The notes under the pieces were generated by a model. It was not told the DNA's origin, did no database searches, and saw only the letters and a program-made list of their open reading frames with translations. Made by a program: the position numbers and the translations under genes. From assembly GCA_037445555.1 (NCBI GenBank), contig JBBIKG010000003.1:80231-144230 (forward strand): 64,000 nt of DNA, in the 5' to 3' direction. Each line of letters opens with the position of its first letter. Positions within the stretch are counted from its first letter, which is position 1. This document shows, piece after piece, positions 18,003 to 27,052 of this stretch. Source of the stretch: JAAYJT01 sp037445555. GTDB taxonomy: Bacteria > Bacteroidota > Bacteroidia > Bacteroidales > JAAYJT01.

Positions 18003-19265
18003 TTACTGGGCAGGTAGTTTTTTCCGGCGGTAAAATCCTAGGGTATAGACCCGGAAGATGACAAATGCGATGGCCACAATGGTTCCGCAGAGCATGTACA
18101 AAAACTGCAGCCCGGTATATTTCGCAATGATACCAAGCAGAAGTGAGCCTGCGCCTATGCCAAGATCGAATGAAGTGATAAAGGTGGCATTGGCGGCACC
18201 ACGCTGGTGAGACTCAACCACGTTATTTGCCATTGCCTGAAGGGTGGGCATGGTAACTCCCATGCATATGCCTACCAGAACGGCTGATGCTAAAATGCCC
18301 GAAGGTGTGGCAACCATTCCAAGCAGAAAAAAACCTGCAGTTCCTGATAAAAGACCCGCTGAAACCGGCAGGGCAGGTCCTTTCAGATCGAATACCTTTC
18401 CTGAAACGATACGGGAAACAGCTATTCCGGCAGCGAAAACAGCAAAGAATGAACCTGGTTTCTCCATGCCGGCCTGACGGGCATAGAGTGTTATGAACGA
18501 GAGCAACCCCCCGTATGTAATTCCGAACAGAAGTTGCACCGTTGCCATCGGAAGTGTTTTCGGAGCAATGATATTCCGAAATGTGAATTGCCGGTTAATG
18601 GCTGGTTTTTTATATTCCGGGAACCTAACAAAACCTGTTAGCATAAGCCCGGCCACAGCACAGCCCATAGCCGTTAAAAACATGAGTGTATAGCGGTTGT
18701 TTCCCAGTACAATTAATGCCAGCAGCGGCCCGAACGCCATGGCTAGGGTAAATGATAATCCATATACACCGATGGCTTCACCGCGACGGTGTGCGGGCAC
18801 AATGTCAACGATCACGGTGGATGCTGCGGTTGTTGACGCACCCCATACCAAGCCATGAACAAAACGCACAACAAGTAAGAGTATTAGTGTGTGCGCCACT
18901 GCATACACGCCAAGCAGCATGGCAAATAAAGTAAACGCGAGCAGATAGATCAGTTTACGGCCATGTGAATCTACGGCAAAACCGGTGACAAGTCGTGCAC
19001 CCAACGCTGAAAGTGTGTAGATCGACAAAATATATCCCACCTCACTAGTAGTTCCCTTCAGCACATCAACAACGTAAATGGGCAGAGTAGGCATTAGAAA
19101 ATAAAACCCTGTCGCCATAAGCAAATTTGACAGGCTGAGCAACACGAAATTGCGGGAGTATAGCGTTTGGGGCTGACTAGTCAAGGATAAACAAGTTGAT
19201 TTATCAAACTTACATAAAAAGTTGGCATAGCTCCATATACCGGAATTAACTTCATCATTTATCAT
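18003..19265 (-). CDS. MFS transporter
   Basis: 420 residues from the first ATG, with twelve predicted transmembrane helices and the MFS loop 2-3 motif (GARLVTGFAVDSHGRKLIYL). An N-terminal extension of about 27 residues precedes helix 1. A -7-like TAAGTTTG (complement of 19205-19212) falls inside this extension, so translation might instead begin at TTG 19184 (MTSQPQTLYSRNF), giving a length more usual for the family. Inner-membrane drug or metabolite exporter; substrate unknown. Divergent from the Ig-like lipoprotein gene. Confidence 0.83.
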   Translation of the reverse strand: MINDEVNSGIWSYANFLCKFDKSTCLSLTSQPQTLYSRNFVLLSLSNLLMATGFYFLMPTLPIYVVDVLKGTTSEVGYILSIYTLSALGARLVTGFAVDSHGRKLIYLLAFTLFAMLLGVYAVAHTLILLLVVRFVHGLVWGASTTAASTVIVDIVPAHRRGEAIGVYGLSFTLAMAFGPLLALIVLGNNRYTLMFLTAMGCAVAGLMLTGFVRFPEYKKPAINRQFTFRNIIAPKTLPMATVQLLFGITYGGLLSFITLYARQAGMEKPGSFFAVFAAGIAVSRIVSGKVFDLKGPALPVSAGLLSGTAGFFLLGMVATPSGILASAVLVGICMGVTMPTLQAMANNVVESHQRGAANATFITSFDLGIGAGSLLLGIIAKYTGLQFLYMLCGTIVAIAFVIFRVYTLGFYRRKKLPAQ

Positions 19266-19295
19266 TCACCGGTTCGCCGGTTGGGTTTTTTCGAT

Positions 19296-19303
19296 TAGGT
19301 TTG
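19296..19303 (+). promoter_or_regulatory. -7 promoter element for the Ig-like lipoprotein
   Basis: TAGGTTTG (TAnnTTTG) 26 bases upstream of the ATG; no convincing -33 box. Confidence 0.45.
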
Positions 19304-19329
19304 TAGCACGATACCGGTCGCATTAAAAT

Positions 19330-21111
19330 ATGAAACTTTGGATGTATAGATTTCCTGTAAGAAAATGCCTGCGGGCGATTGCCGGCCTGATGATTCTGGT
19401 GGGATCCTGTGCGAATCCCGTGGCACCTACGGGTGGCCCAAAGGACGAGAACCCACCCGAGGTGATTGGGATAACCCCCCCCGACAAGTCGGTGAATTTT
19501 AGAGCAGCGGAAATTGTGGTGCGATTTGATGAATTCATACGGCTAAAAGACCTTCAGCAACAGTTCCTGAGTTCGCCCCCATTCCGATCCACGCCGGAAA
19601 TCAAAACAAGGGGTAAGTCTCTGATAATTAAACTTCAGGAAGAATTAAGAGAGAACACAACCTATACCCTGTATTTTGGTAACTCTATAGTCGACCTGAA
19701 TGAAAATAATCCGTTTTCAGGTTTTAAATACGTGTTTTCGACCGGTGCCGTGCTCGACTCACTGTCAATAAGAGGAAGGGTGGTGAATGCACAAAATCGG
19801 CTTGCCGAAAAAGACGTGAGTGTAATGCTTTACGATACCTACGGGGATTCCATCCCCATCGTGTCAGGTCCTTATTATTTGTCTAGAACCGACAAAGATG
19901 GTTTTTTCTCTTTCTCAAATCTGAGAGATATCCCTTACAAAATCTTTGCCCTGAAAGATTTAAACAACAACCTGTTGTTCGATCTGCCCAATGAGCAAAT
20001 CGCCTTTGCCGATATGCTCATTCATCCTATCTTCATTCCAGGGTCGGGCAGTGCAACATCCGTAGCGGGTGATTCGGTTGGATCCAAGCCTAATAGGCGC
20101 CACAAATTACCTGTGACACCTGCCGCCGAACTACCAGAAGATACTCTATCGATAGCCCCCGAATTTGTACCAATCACCTTGCGTTTATTCGCACAGGCCG
20201 ACACCCTTCAGCGCATCGAGAAAAGTACCGCTCAACCTCCACACCGGATAGATTTTGTTTTCCGGTATCCCGTCAGTGATCTCCGCATTGAAATGGTTGA
20301 TCAGCCATCCGGAACCGTATTGCTGCAGGAATGGAACGACGGACTCGACTCCCTTGTGTGCTGGCTTCAACACCTAAAGAGCGACTCGTTGAAACTCATC
20401 CTGAGTGAGCATAAACCACAACCTGACACTTTTGAATTTTCGCTGATCAGGAAGCCAGCACCACGAAGCCCAAGGTTGCCGGAAACGCCCGCACGGTTGA
20501 GTGTGGCAACTAATATTCCTCGCGGCCAACCGATCGGATTGAATATTCCAATTCAGTTAACCTTCAGCGAACCTCTGGCAGATTTCAAAGAAGAAAAGAT
20601 AACTCTTCTCGAGGATTCAATAAGGGTGAAGCCTTCGTTCAGATTCGTTTCCGGAATTCAAAGAAAACTGACTATGACCTATCCGTGGAAAGAGGCAAAA
20701 ACATACCAGATTCTGATTCCTGACTCCTCCTTTGTGGGCATTTATGGGTTGGCAAATGACACCCTGGTGGGGAAGTTTAACACACGAAAAGCGCAGGATT
20801 ATGGTTTACTAAAACTGCAGATAGAGAACAAAATTCATCCCATTCCGCTGGTTATTTTATTGCTCGATGAACAGGAAAATATCTTAAGCCAGCATTTTGT
20901 AGCCGAAGCCGAAAGGAAGCTGGTATTTCCATACATGCTGCCTGGCAAATACCTGCTCAAGGCCATTGCTGACCGGAATAATAACGGCAGGTGGGATGCA
21001 GGAAATTACTTGAGAAAGGTTCAACCGGAGGATGTCTTTTATTATCCTGAAAAGATCAGCGTCAGGGCAAACTGGGAACTAGAGGAGACCTTCAGACCCT
21101 TTTCTGATTAG
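19330..21111 (+). CDS. Lipoprotein with bacterial Ig-like (Big_5) domain
   Basis: 593 residues, lipobox LVGSC (Cys27), then NPVAPTGGPKDENPPEV, the hallmark N-terminus of a Bacteroidota family carrying an SbsA/Big_5 Ig-like domain (about 40-140: IVVRFDEFIRL ... NTTYTLYFGNSIVDLNE). A second Ig-like segment appears near 395-490 (IQLTFSEPLADF), and the C-terminus has RNNNGRWDAGNY, a repeat of the mid-protein DLNNNLLFD motif. Predicted envelope-exposed; no enzymatic motif. The family is widespread but functionally uncharacterised. Confidence 0.82.
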   Translation: MKLWMYRFPVRKCLRAIAGLMILVGSCANPVAPTGGPKDENPPEVIGITPPDKSVNFRAAEIVVRFDEFIRLKDLQQQFLSSPPFRSTPEIKTRGKSLIIKLQEELRENTTYTLYFGNSIVDLNENNPFSGFKYVFSTGAVLDSLSIRGRVVNAQNRLAEKDVSVMLYDTYGDSIPIVSGPYYLSRTDKDGFFSFSNLRDIPYKIFALKDLNNNLLFDLPNEQIAFADMLIHPIFIPGSGSATSVAGDSVGSKPNRRHKLPVTPAAELPEDTLSIAPEFVPITLRLFAQADTLQRIEKSTAQPPHRIDFVFRYPVSDLRIEMVDQPSGTVLLQEWNDGLDSLVCWLQHLKSDSLKLILSEHKPQPDTFEFSLIRKPAPRSPRLPETPARLSVATNIPRGQPIGLNIPIQLTFSEPLADFKEEKITLLEDSIRVKPSFRFVSGIQRKLTMTYPWKEAKTYQILIPDSSFVGIYGLANDTLVGKFNTRKAQDYGLLKLQIENKIHPIPLVILLLDEQENILSQHFVAEAERKLVFPYMLPGKYLLKAIADRNNNGRWDAGNYLRKVQPEDVFYYPEKISVRANWELEETFRPFSD

Positions 21112-21176
21112 AATGAGATAGGAAAATAATGATCACCAAAATACTGATGATGATATGCATAAATCTTCAGGATAAC

Positions 21177-21467
21177 CTACTCGGCGTGGCATCGGTTGAT
21201 GCAGTGGACAATATCCATCAGGGCTTTACCGCGCAATGAATAGAGAATCTTTTTCCCTTCCCGTTTTGAAGCCAGCACACCCTTGCTCTTCAATATGTTC
21301 AGGTGGTGAGATGCAGCAGCCTGCTCAATATTCAAACGCTCATAAATTTGAGTTACACTGAGTTTCTTTTCTTCTTGTAGCAATTCAAGGATGGCAATTC
21401 GCATGGGGTGAGCCATTGCGCGGAGTTTGCTGGCGGCTGCTTCAAGTTTTACGATGTCTAGTTCCAC
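21177..21467 (-). CDS. ArsR-family winged-helix regulator
   Basis: 96 residues: ArsR/SmtB fold with recognition-helix segment IEQAAASHHLNILKSKG and wing SKREGKKILYSLRG. The alpha3 metal motif CxC of classic ArsR is absent. The only cysteines lie at the C-terminus (HCINRCHAE), where alpha5-type sensing sites occur in some members, so metal sensing is possible but unproven. Upstream minus-strand sequence contains TATTTTTG (complement of 21497-21504) and AT-rich dyads that could hold an operator. It precedes adenine deaminase on the same strand, ahead of neither a metal pump nor a resistance gene in this window. Confidence 0.8.
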   Translation of the reverse strand: MELDIVKLEAAASKLRAMAHPMRIAILELLQEEKKLSVTQIYERLNIEQAAASHHLNILKSKGVLASKREGKKILYSLRGKALMDIVHCINRCHAE

Positions 21468-21549
21468 GGGGTGAATGATTAAAAGGTTTATGTAGGCAAA
21501 AATAAAAAAAATATAAATCTAAAGTATATATATCAATTTATTTCAACTA

Positions 21550-23184
21550 TCAGACAAACAGCCGGATAAACTCAAATCTAGAGCTGTCAAAAATACCTTT
21601 GTCGCTAAGTTTTAGCTCAGGAATTACTAACAATGCCATAAATGACAAGGTCATGAATGGGGCTGATAAGGTGCTTCCATGCTGCTTTACCAGTTTGTCG
21701 AGCTGGGCATATTTTTCAGATACCGTAAATCCGTCACTCACTGCCATAAGGCCGGCCACAGGTAAAGGCAAAACCTTTTCTAACACGCCGTCGTAGAAGG
21801 CGATGCCCCCCTTCTGGGCAATCACAAGGTTGATGGCATTGGCAATGGCATGATCATCCACCCCAACTGCAATGATGTTATGGCTGTCGTGGGCAACTGT
21901 GCTGGCTATAGCTCCTTTCTTCAATCCAAAACCGGTGATAAACCCGACAGACGGGGGGGAGGGGTGGTACCGGTTCATGACAACAATCTTTAGCAGATCG
22001 TTGTCCGGATCGCAAACTACCGCGCCTTTCTCAATTCTGGCCCCGACTATTTTTTTTCGTGTGATGATCTGCCCGTCTAGGGCTTCAATTATATGCAACC
22101 GGGTGCTTTCAGCCGCTATGCTCAATACTTCGGGGGAGATCGGTGTTGCTTCAAACCGGTTGATGGGGTTGATGGGCGTCGATTGAATGAGGGTGACCCC
22201 ATTTTCGGCCACTTTAATGCCGTTTACATAAGTGCACCGAATGGTCATTTTTTCAAGGGAGTCAACCACGATAAGGTCAGCCGGATCGCCCGGCTGTAAA
22301 AGCCCGATGTTAAGCCGGTAATGATTCGCCGGGTTAAGGGTACATGCTCTGAGCACATCTATGATATCATAGCCCATATCAACCGCCCGGATAATAAGTG
22401 AGTTGATGTGTCCTATGATCAGGTCATCCGGGTGTTTATCGTCTGAGCAGAACATGATCATTTCGGGCGATTCCGCCAGAAGAGGAATTAATTCATCAAA
22501 ATTTCGGGCAGCACTTCCTTCTCTTATCAGGATTTTCATTCCGAGGCTGATTTTCTCACGAGCTTCAGTGATGTCATAACACTCATGGTCGGTGGATATC
22601 CCGGCGCCCGCATATGTCGCTGCTTCTGCGCCCCTCAACCCTGGAGCATGCCCGTCAATAACCTTTTTGTGATTCCGGGCCGCCCTCAGTTTGGCTTTCA
22701 CCTCAGGATCGTTAAATAATACTCCCGGAAAATTCATCATCTCTGACAAATAATGTATTTCTTCCCATTCGAGCATTTCAGCGACCTCACTGGCCCCAAT
22801 CACATTGCCTGAAGTTTCGAACGATGTAGCTGGCACACAGGAGGGGGCACCAAAAAAGAATTTGAAGGGCACCGTTTTCCCGTTCTCAATCATGAACCTT
22901 ACACCCCCCAACCCACACACATTTGCGATCTCGTGCGGATCACTTACAACGGCAGTGGTACCATGAACCACGGCCATGCGCGCAAATTCAGACGGCACCA
23001 GCATACTGCTTTCGATATGCACATGCGAATCGACTAGGCCTGGAAGAATAAAATTTGTAAAAGTCTCATTGCTGGCGCTGATCCGGGATATTTTGCCGTT
23101 TTCAACGGTAATCTGGCCGGAAAAGATACGCTGGTTGACAACATCAACTATGTTGCCTGATACGTGAAAGCGGGGCGATCTCAT
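21550..23184 (-). CDS. ade: Adenine deaminase
   Basis: 544 residues, amidohydrolase-superfamily adenine deaminase converting adenine to hypoxanthine for purine salvage. The metal-binding DSHVHIESSML, then SDPHEIANVCG, GHAPG, and the catalytic-site FCSDDKHPDDL are all visible, as is the C-terminal Ade domain (GLKKGAIASTVAHDSHNIIAVG). Normal length. A -7-like TACCTTTA (complement of 23226-23233) lies upstream. It reads away from groEL-groES, whose terminator separates the two. Confidence 0.94.
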   Translation of the reverse strand: MRSPRFHVSGNIVDVVNQRIFSGQITVENGKISRISASNETFTNFILPGLVDSHVHIESSMLVPSEFARMAVVHGTTAVVSDPHEIANVCGLGGVRFMIENGKTVPFKFFFGAPSCVPATSFETSGNVIGASEVAEMLEWEEIHYLSEMMNFPGVLFNDPEVKAKLRAARNHKKVIDGHAPGLRGAEAATYAGAGISTDHECYDITEAREKISLGMKILIREGSAARNFDELIPLLAESPEMIMFCSDDKHPDDLIIGHINSLIIRAVDMGYDIIDVLRACTLNPANHYRLNIGLLQPGDPADLIVVDSLEKMTIRCTYVNGIKVAENGVTLIQSTPINPINRFEATPISPEVLSIAAESTRLHIIEALDGQIITRKKIVGARIEKGAVVCDPDNDLLKIVVMNRYHPSPPSVGFITGFGLKKGAIASTVAHDSHNIIAVGVDDHAIANAINLVIAQKGGIAFYDGVLEKVLPLPVAGLMAVSDGFTVSEKYAQLDKLVKQHGSTLSAPFMTLSFMALLVIPELKLSDKGIFDSSRFEFIRLFV

Positions 23185-23310
23185 ATGTGTTTGATCAGAA
23201 GATTTATATACCTGTAGCGAACGTATAAAGGTAGACTTTTTCCTCTTCCTTCATTAAATACCGTTCCTGCTCCTTGCCTTCCGGAATATAAATATTCGAT
23301 GCTGAAAGGA

Positions 23311-23344
23311 AAAAAAAAGCCGTCGCAGAAAAGTACGACGGCTT
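23311..23344 (-). terminator. Terminator of groES-groEL
   Basis: Perfect 9-bp stem AAGCCGTCG / CGACGGCTT (23317-23325 and 23336-23344) with a 10-base loop, followed on the minus strand by a run of eight or more T, 20 bases past the groEL stop. Confidence 0.88.
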
Positions 23345-23363
23345 AGGAGTAATAAGCTATCTG

Positions 23364-24992
23364 TTAATACATGCCGCCCATTCCGGGATTTGGCATGGCA
23401 GGAGTTTCTTTTTCTTCTTTTATGTCGGCAAGCACACACTCAGTCGTGAGCAGCATGCCGGCAATAGATGAAGCATTCTCTAGAGCAATACGGGTTACCT
23501 TGGTGGGGTCAATCACACCAGCATCATACAGGTTTTCGTAAACTTCAGTGCGGGCATTGAAACCGAAATCACCCTTTCCCTCTTTCACTTTTTGCACCAC
23601 TACCGAACCTTCCAGGCCGGCATTAGCAACAATCTGACGAAGGGGTTCTTCGAGAGCACGCTTAACAATGGCTACACCGGTTTTTTCATCCTCATTGTCG
23701 CACTGCACTCCGGACAGGTAGTCGATAGTCCTGATATAGGCGATGCCACCGCCTGGAACGATTCCTTCTTCAATAGCAGCGCGTGTTGCATGCAGTGCAT
23801 CGTCGAAGCGGTCTTTCTTTTCCTTCATTTCAACCTCGCTGGCGGCACCAACATAAATGACAGCCACTCCACCAGCTAACTTGGCCAGGCGTTCCTGCAG
23901 TTTTTCACGGTCATAATCTGAAGTGGTGGTTTCCATCTGGGCTTTAATCTGCTTGATCCGGGAGTCAATATCCGATTTCTGGCCACGACCGCTGACAATC
24001 GTAGTGTTATCCTTGTCGATAGTGACTTTTTCAGCCTGACCAAGATACGAGAGGTTGGCATCCTCCAGCTTATAGCCCTTTTCTTCCGATATTACGGTAC
24101 CGCCGGTCAGGATAGCTATATCTTCGAGCATTTCCTTGCGACGATCACCAAATCCGGGCGCTTTAACTGCTGCAATTTTCAGCGAGCCCCTGATCTTATT
24201 AACTACAAGCGTAGCGAGTGCTTCGCCTTCGACATCTTCCGATATGATAATCAGTGGACGGCCAGTCTGTACTACTTTTTCAAGAATAGGGAGCAGGTCT
24301 TTCATCACACTGATCTTCTTATCGTGGATCAGGATGAAGGGATTCTCATATACTGCTTCCATTTTTTCTGCATCGGTAATAAAGTAGGGCGAGATGTAGC
24401 CACGATCAAACTGCATACCTTCCACCACCTTCACGGTTGTTTCAATACCTTTCGCTTCTTCGATGGTGATTACACCTTCTTTTTTCACCTTGCCCATAGC
24501 TTCTGCGATCAGTTTACCAATGTTGATATCGTTGTTGGCAGAAACAGATGCTACCTGTTCGATTTTTTCAAAACTATCACCAATCTCTTTCGACTGTTTT
24601 TTAAGATTTTCGATGACAACCTGAACGGCTTTGTCAATGCCGCGTTTCAGATCCATCGGATTTGCACCGGCTGTTACGTTTTTCAATCCGGTTGTGACGA
24701 TGGCTTGTGCCAGTACCGTAGCGGTGGTGGTACCGTCACCGGCGGCGTCAGAGGTTTTTGAAGCTACCTCCTTAAGCATCTGAGCACCCATGTTTTCAAT
24801 GGGGTCTTTGAGTTCAATTTCTTTTGCCACCGTAACACCATCCTTAGTGATAACAGGTGATCCATAGGTTTTATCGATGATAACATTACGTCCCTTGGGT
24901 CCAAGAGTTACCTTTACTGCATCCGAAAGGGCATCAACACCGGCCTTTAAGGCATTACGAGCTTCAATATCGAAAACAATTTTTTTTGCCAT
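23364..24992 (-). CDS. groEL: Chaperonin GroEL (60 kDa)
   Basis: 542 residues from MAKKIVFDIEARN, the standard GroEL start at 24992; an ATG nine bases earlier (25001, MKKMAKK) is an alternative, while a still longer frame into groES is spurious. ATP-binding GPKGRNV, DGTTTATVLA and the conserved ALHATRAAIEEGIVPGGG are intact. The C-terminus is the typical Gly/Met-rich tail (NPGMGGMY). Forms the folding chamber with GroES. Co-transcribed after groES (25-26 base gap). No CIRCE element is seen upstream of the operon. Confidence 0.97.
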   Translation of the reverse strand: MAKKIVFDIEARNALKAGVDALSDAVKVTLGPKGRNVIIDKTYGSPVITKDGVTVAKEIELKDPIENMGAQMLKEVASKTSDAAGDGTTTATVLAQAIVTTGLKNVTAGANPMDLKRGIDKAVQVVIENLKKQSKEIGDSFEKIEQVASVSANNDINIGKLIAEAMGKVKKEGVITIEEAKGIETTVKVVEGMQFDRGYISPYFITDAEKMEAVYENPFILIHDKKISVMKDLLPILEKVVQTGRPLIIISEDVEGEALATLVVNKIRGSLKIAAVKAPGFGDRRKEMLEDIAILTGGTVISEEKGYKLEDANLSYLGQAEKVTIDKDNTTIVSGRGQKSDIDSRIKQIKAQMETTTSDYDREKLQERLAKLAGGVAVIYVGAASEVEMKEKKDRFDDALHATRAAIEEGIVPGGGIAYIRTIDYLSGVQCDNEDEKTGVAIVKRALEEPLRQIVANAGLEGSVVVQKVKEGKGDFGFNARTEVYENLYDAGVIDPTKVTRIALENASSIAGMLLTTECVLADIKEEKETPAMPNPGMGGMY

Positions 24993-25026
24993 TTTTTTCA
25001 TATTTTTAATAGTTATTGAACTTTGA

Positions 25027-25305
25027 TTAAATAACAGCCAGGATATCCGACTCGCGCATGATGAGATAATCGCGGCCTTCGAAAGCGATTTCTGTGCCGG
25101 CGTACTTGCCATAGAGCACTTTATCGCCTTCCTTAACAGTCATAGGCTCATCTTTCTTTCCGGCACCGACAGCTACCACAGTTCCTTTTTGTGGCTTTTC
25201 TTTGGCTGTGTCTGGAATGATGATGCCGGCTGCTGTTTTTTCTTCGGCTGCAGCAGGTTCAACTATAACTCTGTCGGCCAAAGGCTTAATGTTAAATTTT
25301 GTCAT
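25027..25305 (-). CDS. groES: Co-chaperonin GroES (10 kDa)
   Basis: 92 residues. The GroES fold is clear from IKPLADRVIVEP, the mobile loop EEKTAAGIIIPDTAKEKPQKG, and the C-terminal YLIMRESDILAVI. It caps GroEL. First gene of the operon; a weak -7-like TATTATTG (complement of 25328-25335) lies about 23 bases upstream. An 11-base inverted repeat (CACA-TTT-TGTG) near 25370 is the only dyad noticed in the upstream 200 bases. Confidence 0.97.
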   Translation of the reverse strand: MTKFNIKPLADRVIVEPAAAEEKTAAGIIIPDTAKEKPQKGTVVAVGAGKKDEPMTVKEGDKVLYGKYAGTEIAFEGRDYLIMRESDILAVI

Positions 25306-25509
25306 GGTTTCTGGTGTTTATGTTAGACAATAATATATTGAAGATTATTTCTTCCTGCCAGCTCATTGTCACATTTTGTGCCAAATCCTATAAAAACGCA
25401 GGTTTCATTTTGGAAAATGCGAAACAGAAAAAACTAAAATGCTGAAATGCAGGCGTGTGCGATGTTTGATGAATAATTTTAGAAAAACGCGTAGCCTTGG
25501 GGTGTAATA

Positions 25510-25545
25510 AAAAATGTCAGAATGAGTGACATTCTGACATTTTTC
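25510..25545 (-). terminator. Terminator of the lptE-secG operon
   Basis: Perfect 11-bp stem ATGTCAGAATG / CATTCTGACAT (25514-25524 and 25530-25540), 5-base loop, T tract on the minus strand, 31 bases beyond the secG stop. Confidence 0.9.
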
Positions 25546-25570
25546 AGAAAAGGTATATTATATGGGTGTC

Positions 25571-25900
25571 TTAATCCTCAACCGGCGGTGCCTGATATCC
25601 TTCGACAGGTTTTACCGCACCCGATTCAATCTGTTGCCTAAGTTCGGTATCGGCCTGCTTTGCAACTTGCGAACGTGGAATTACAAAAATGCTGAATAGG
25701 CTGAGCACTAATAAAATGATAGCGAGTGTCCAGGTTGATTTTTCTAAAAAATCGGCAGTTTTGCGAACTCCCATAAATTGGTTCGATGATGCAAAATTCG
25801 ATGCAAGACCGCCACCCTTGGAGTTCTGAACCAACACGATGAGGCCAAGCAGAACACAGGTGATGAGGATAAGCACAGAAACTAAAATATATGCGCCCAT
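25571..25900 (-). CDS. secG: Preprotein translocase subunit SecG
   Basis: 109 residues with two transmembrane helices (about 3-23 and 54-73) around the conserved loop VQNSKGGGLASNFASSNQFMGVRK, diagnostic of SecG. It assists SecYEG-mediated export by undergoing topology changes. The acidic, Gln/Pro-rich C-terminal tail (about 78-109) is longer than in E. coli and usual for Bacteroidota. Last gene of the sigma-54-activator/lptE operon, followed by a strong terminator. Confidence 0.93.
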   Translation of the reverse strand: MGAYILVSVLILITCVLLGLIVLVQNSKGGGLASNFASSNQFMGVRKTADFLEKSTWTLAIILLVLSLFSIFVIPRSQVAKQADTELRQQIESGAVKPVEGYQAPPVED

Positions 25901-25921
25901 AAATAACTCTGATTAAAGTGG

Positions 25922-26530
25922 TTAATTGATATCTTGTTTATTCCTGAGTTTTTCGATTCGGGCTGCAAAGTAACGGCTTTTTTCAGGAATTAACAAACTT
26001 AGCTGTTCATAAATATTTATAGCCTTCTCTCTGTGTCCCTGACGTGCATAAAGCACAGCCAAAGTTTCGCTGACGATGCTCTGGTTGTCCGCATTGCTTT
26101 GCCTGGCGTAATCTTCGGGATGATAAAAACCCTTGCGCGCCTGGGGTATGGAGGGTTGCCCTGTGATAAACTTATTAATTAACGCCTGTTGGTTTGCTGC
26201 AGCCTCCGAAGCTTTGGGTTCAATAACCGGAAATGTAATATTGTCATCAACCTCAGGCTTGAATTTTCGTATTGCTTCAGCCCCGGATGTTTTTTTGTAG
26301 GGCTGGTCAACTAGCATTCGGAGCAATCGCCGGCTACCGGCATAGGCTGCAGTAATTTTTAGTTGCGAATGAAAGGATATGCTCCCGAGGTTCCGTAGGT
26401 TTCGGAGGTAAAGCATATGGGCAGAATGACAGTAAGGATACTCACTAATGATCGCTTTGAGTGTTTGAAGTGAACGATCGTCCAGTGAATAAGGATTTCC
26501 AATAAACGTAACAAATTGTTCCGCATCCAT
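25922..26530 (-). CDS. Small helical-repeat (TPR-like) protein
   Basis: 202 residues, no signal peptide. The N-terminal half (FVTFIGNPYSLDDRSLQTL) and SAHMLYLRNLRN look like a conserved Bacteroidota domain of unknown function; the C-terminus has one TPR-like hairpin (TLAVLYARQGHREKAINIYEQLSLLIPEKS). Probably cytosolic. It begins three bases after lptE and ends 22 bases before secG, so it belongs to an envelope-biogenesis operon, but no direct function can be read from sequence. Confidence 0.7.
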   Translation of the reverse strand: MDAEQFVTFIGNPYSLDDRSLQTLKAIISEYPYCHSAHMLYLRNLRNLGSISFHSQLKITAAYAGSRRLLRMLVDQPYKKTSGAEAIRKFKPEVDDNITFPVIEPKASEAAANQQALINKFITGQPSIPQARKGFYHPEDYARQSNADNQSIVSETLAVLYARQGHREKAINIYEQLSLLIPEKSRYFAARIEKLRNKQDIN

Positions 26531-26533
26531 GGC

Positions 26534-27052
26534 TTACCAGTTTACAACAGCCCTGTTAAAAATTTCATCGATTAGCGCTTTTGTGATTTCGCTAACCAGG
26601 CCTTCCTCTACAGCGGAAAGGCTGAGATTACTCGCATAATCTTCAAACCGGCTGAATGTCGATTCAAAATTCTGTTTTTCGTCAAACTTGTTTACAAATT
26701 TGACTCTAACTGTGATTGTCAGCCGGTTAAGTGCGGCAGTCTGTTCGCCGGTAATCGCTACAGGTTGTGTGCGGTATTCGGTTATGGCGCCTTCGAAGTG
26801 GAGATCGCCGCTCCGGGGTATCAGTGTTAGGCTGGTCTGAGCAACAAACCGATCGCGAAGGGCGTCAGTAAACACCTGGCTAAGGGATGGCTGGACCAGT
26901 TGTGCGTTGTTTGGGAAATTTGCAATACTGACGGTTTTAGCTTCTGGCGGAATAGATGCCCCTGTAAAGGAATAGATGCCACAACCCTGTATGACAGCCA
27001 GCAGCAGCACTCCTGCAAGTAGGATGATCCCTCGTTTATTGCTCAATGCCAT
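26534..27052 (-). CDS. LptE-family LPS-assembly lipoprotein
   Basis: 172 residues from ATG 27052; a longer frame upstream would lie inside the regulator gene and spoil the signal peptide. Lipobox AVIQGC (Cys24) is followed by GIYSFTGASIPPEAKTVSIANFPN, matching the Bacteroidota LptE (DUF) family. LptE plugs the LptD barrel that inserts LPS in the outer membrane. Its start overlaps the end of the upstream activator gene by 17 bases, indicating translational coupling. Confidence 0.85.
   Translation of the reverse strand: MALSNKRGIILLAGVLLLAVIQGCGIYSFTGASIPPEAKTVSIANFPNNAQLVQPSLSQVFTDALRDRFVAQTSLTLIPRSGDLHFEGAITEYRTQPVAITGEQTAALNRLTITVRVKFVNKFDEKQNFESTFSRFEDYASNLSLSAVEEGLVSEITKALIDEIFNRAVVNW

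Noticed and set aside
17994..18016. CTGCC/GGCAG hairpin with TTTTTT after MoxR
   Set aside because: Only a 5-bp stem, overlapping the end of the convergent MFS gene; too weak to call as a terminator.
25002..25112. Extended GroEL start at 25112
   Set aside because: It would run 86 bases into groES and add an unconserved 40-residue N-terminus; MAKKIVFD at 24992 is the family start.
25360..25390. Sigma-54-like TTGGCACA and a CACA-TTT-TGTG dyad upstream of groES; also looked for a CIRCE element
   Set aside because: The GC expected ten bases after GG is GA, so the -12 element fails. The dyad is only 4+4 bases. No TTAGCACTC-N9-GAGTGCTAA was found.
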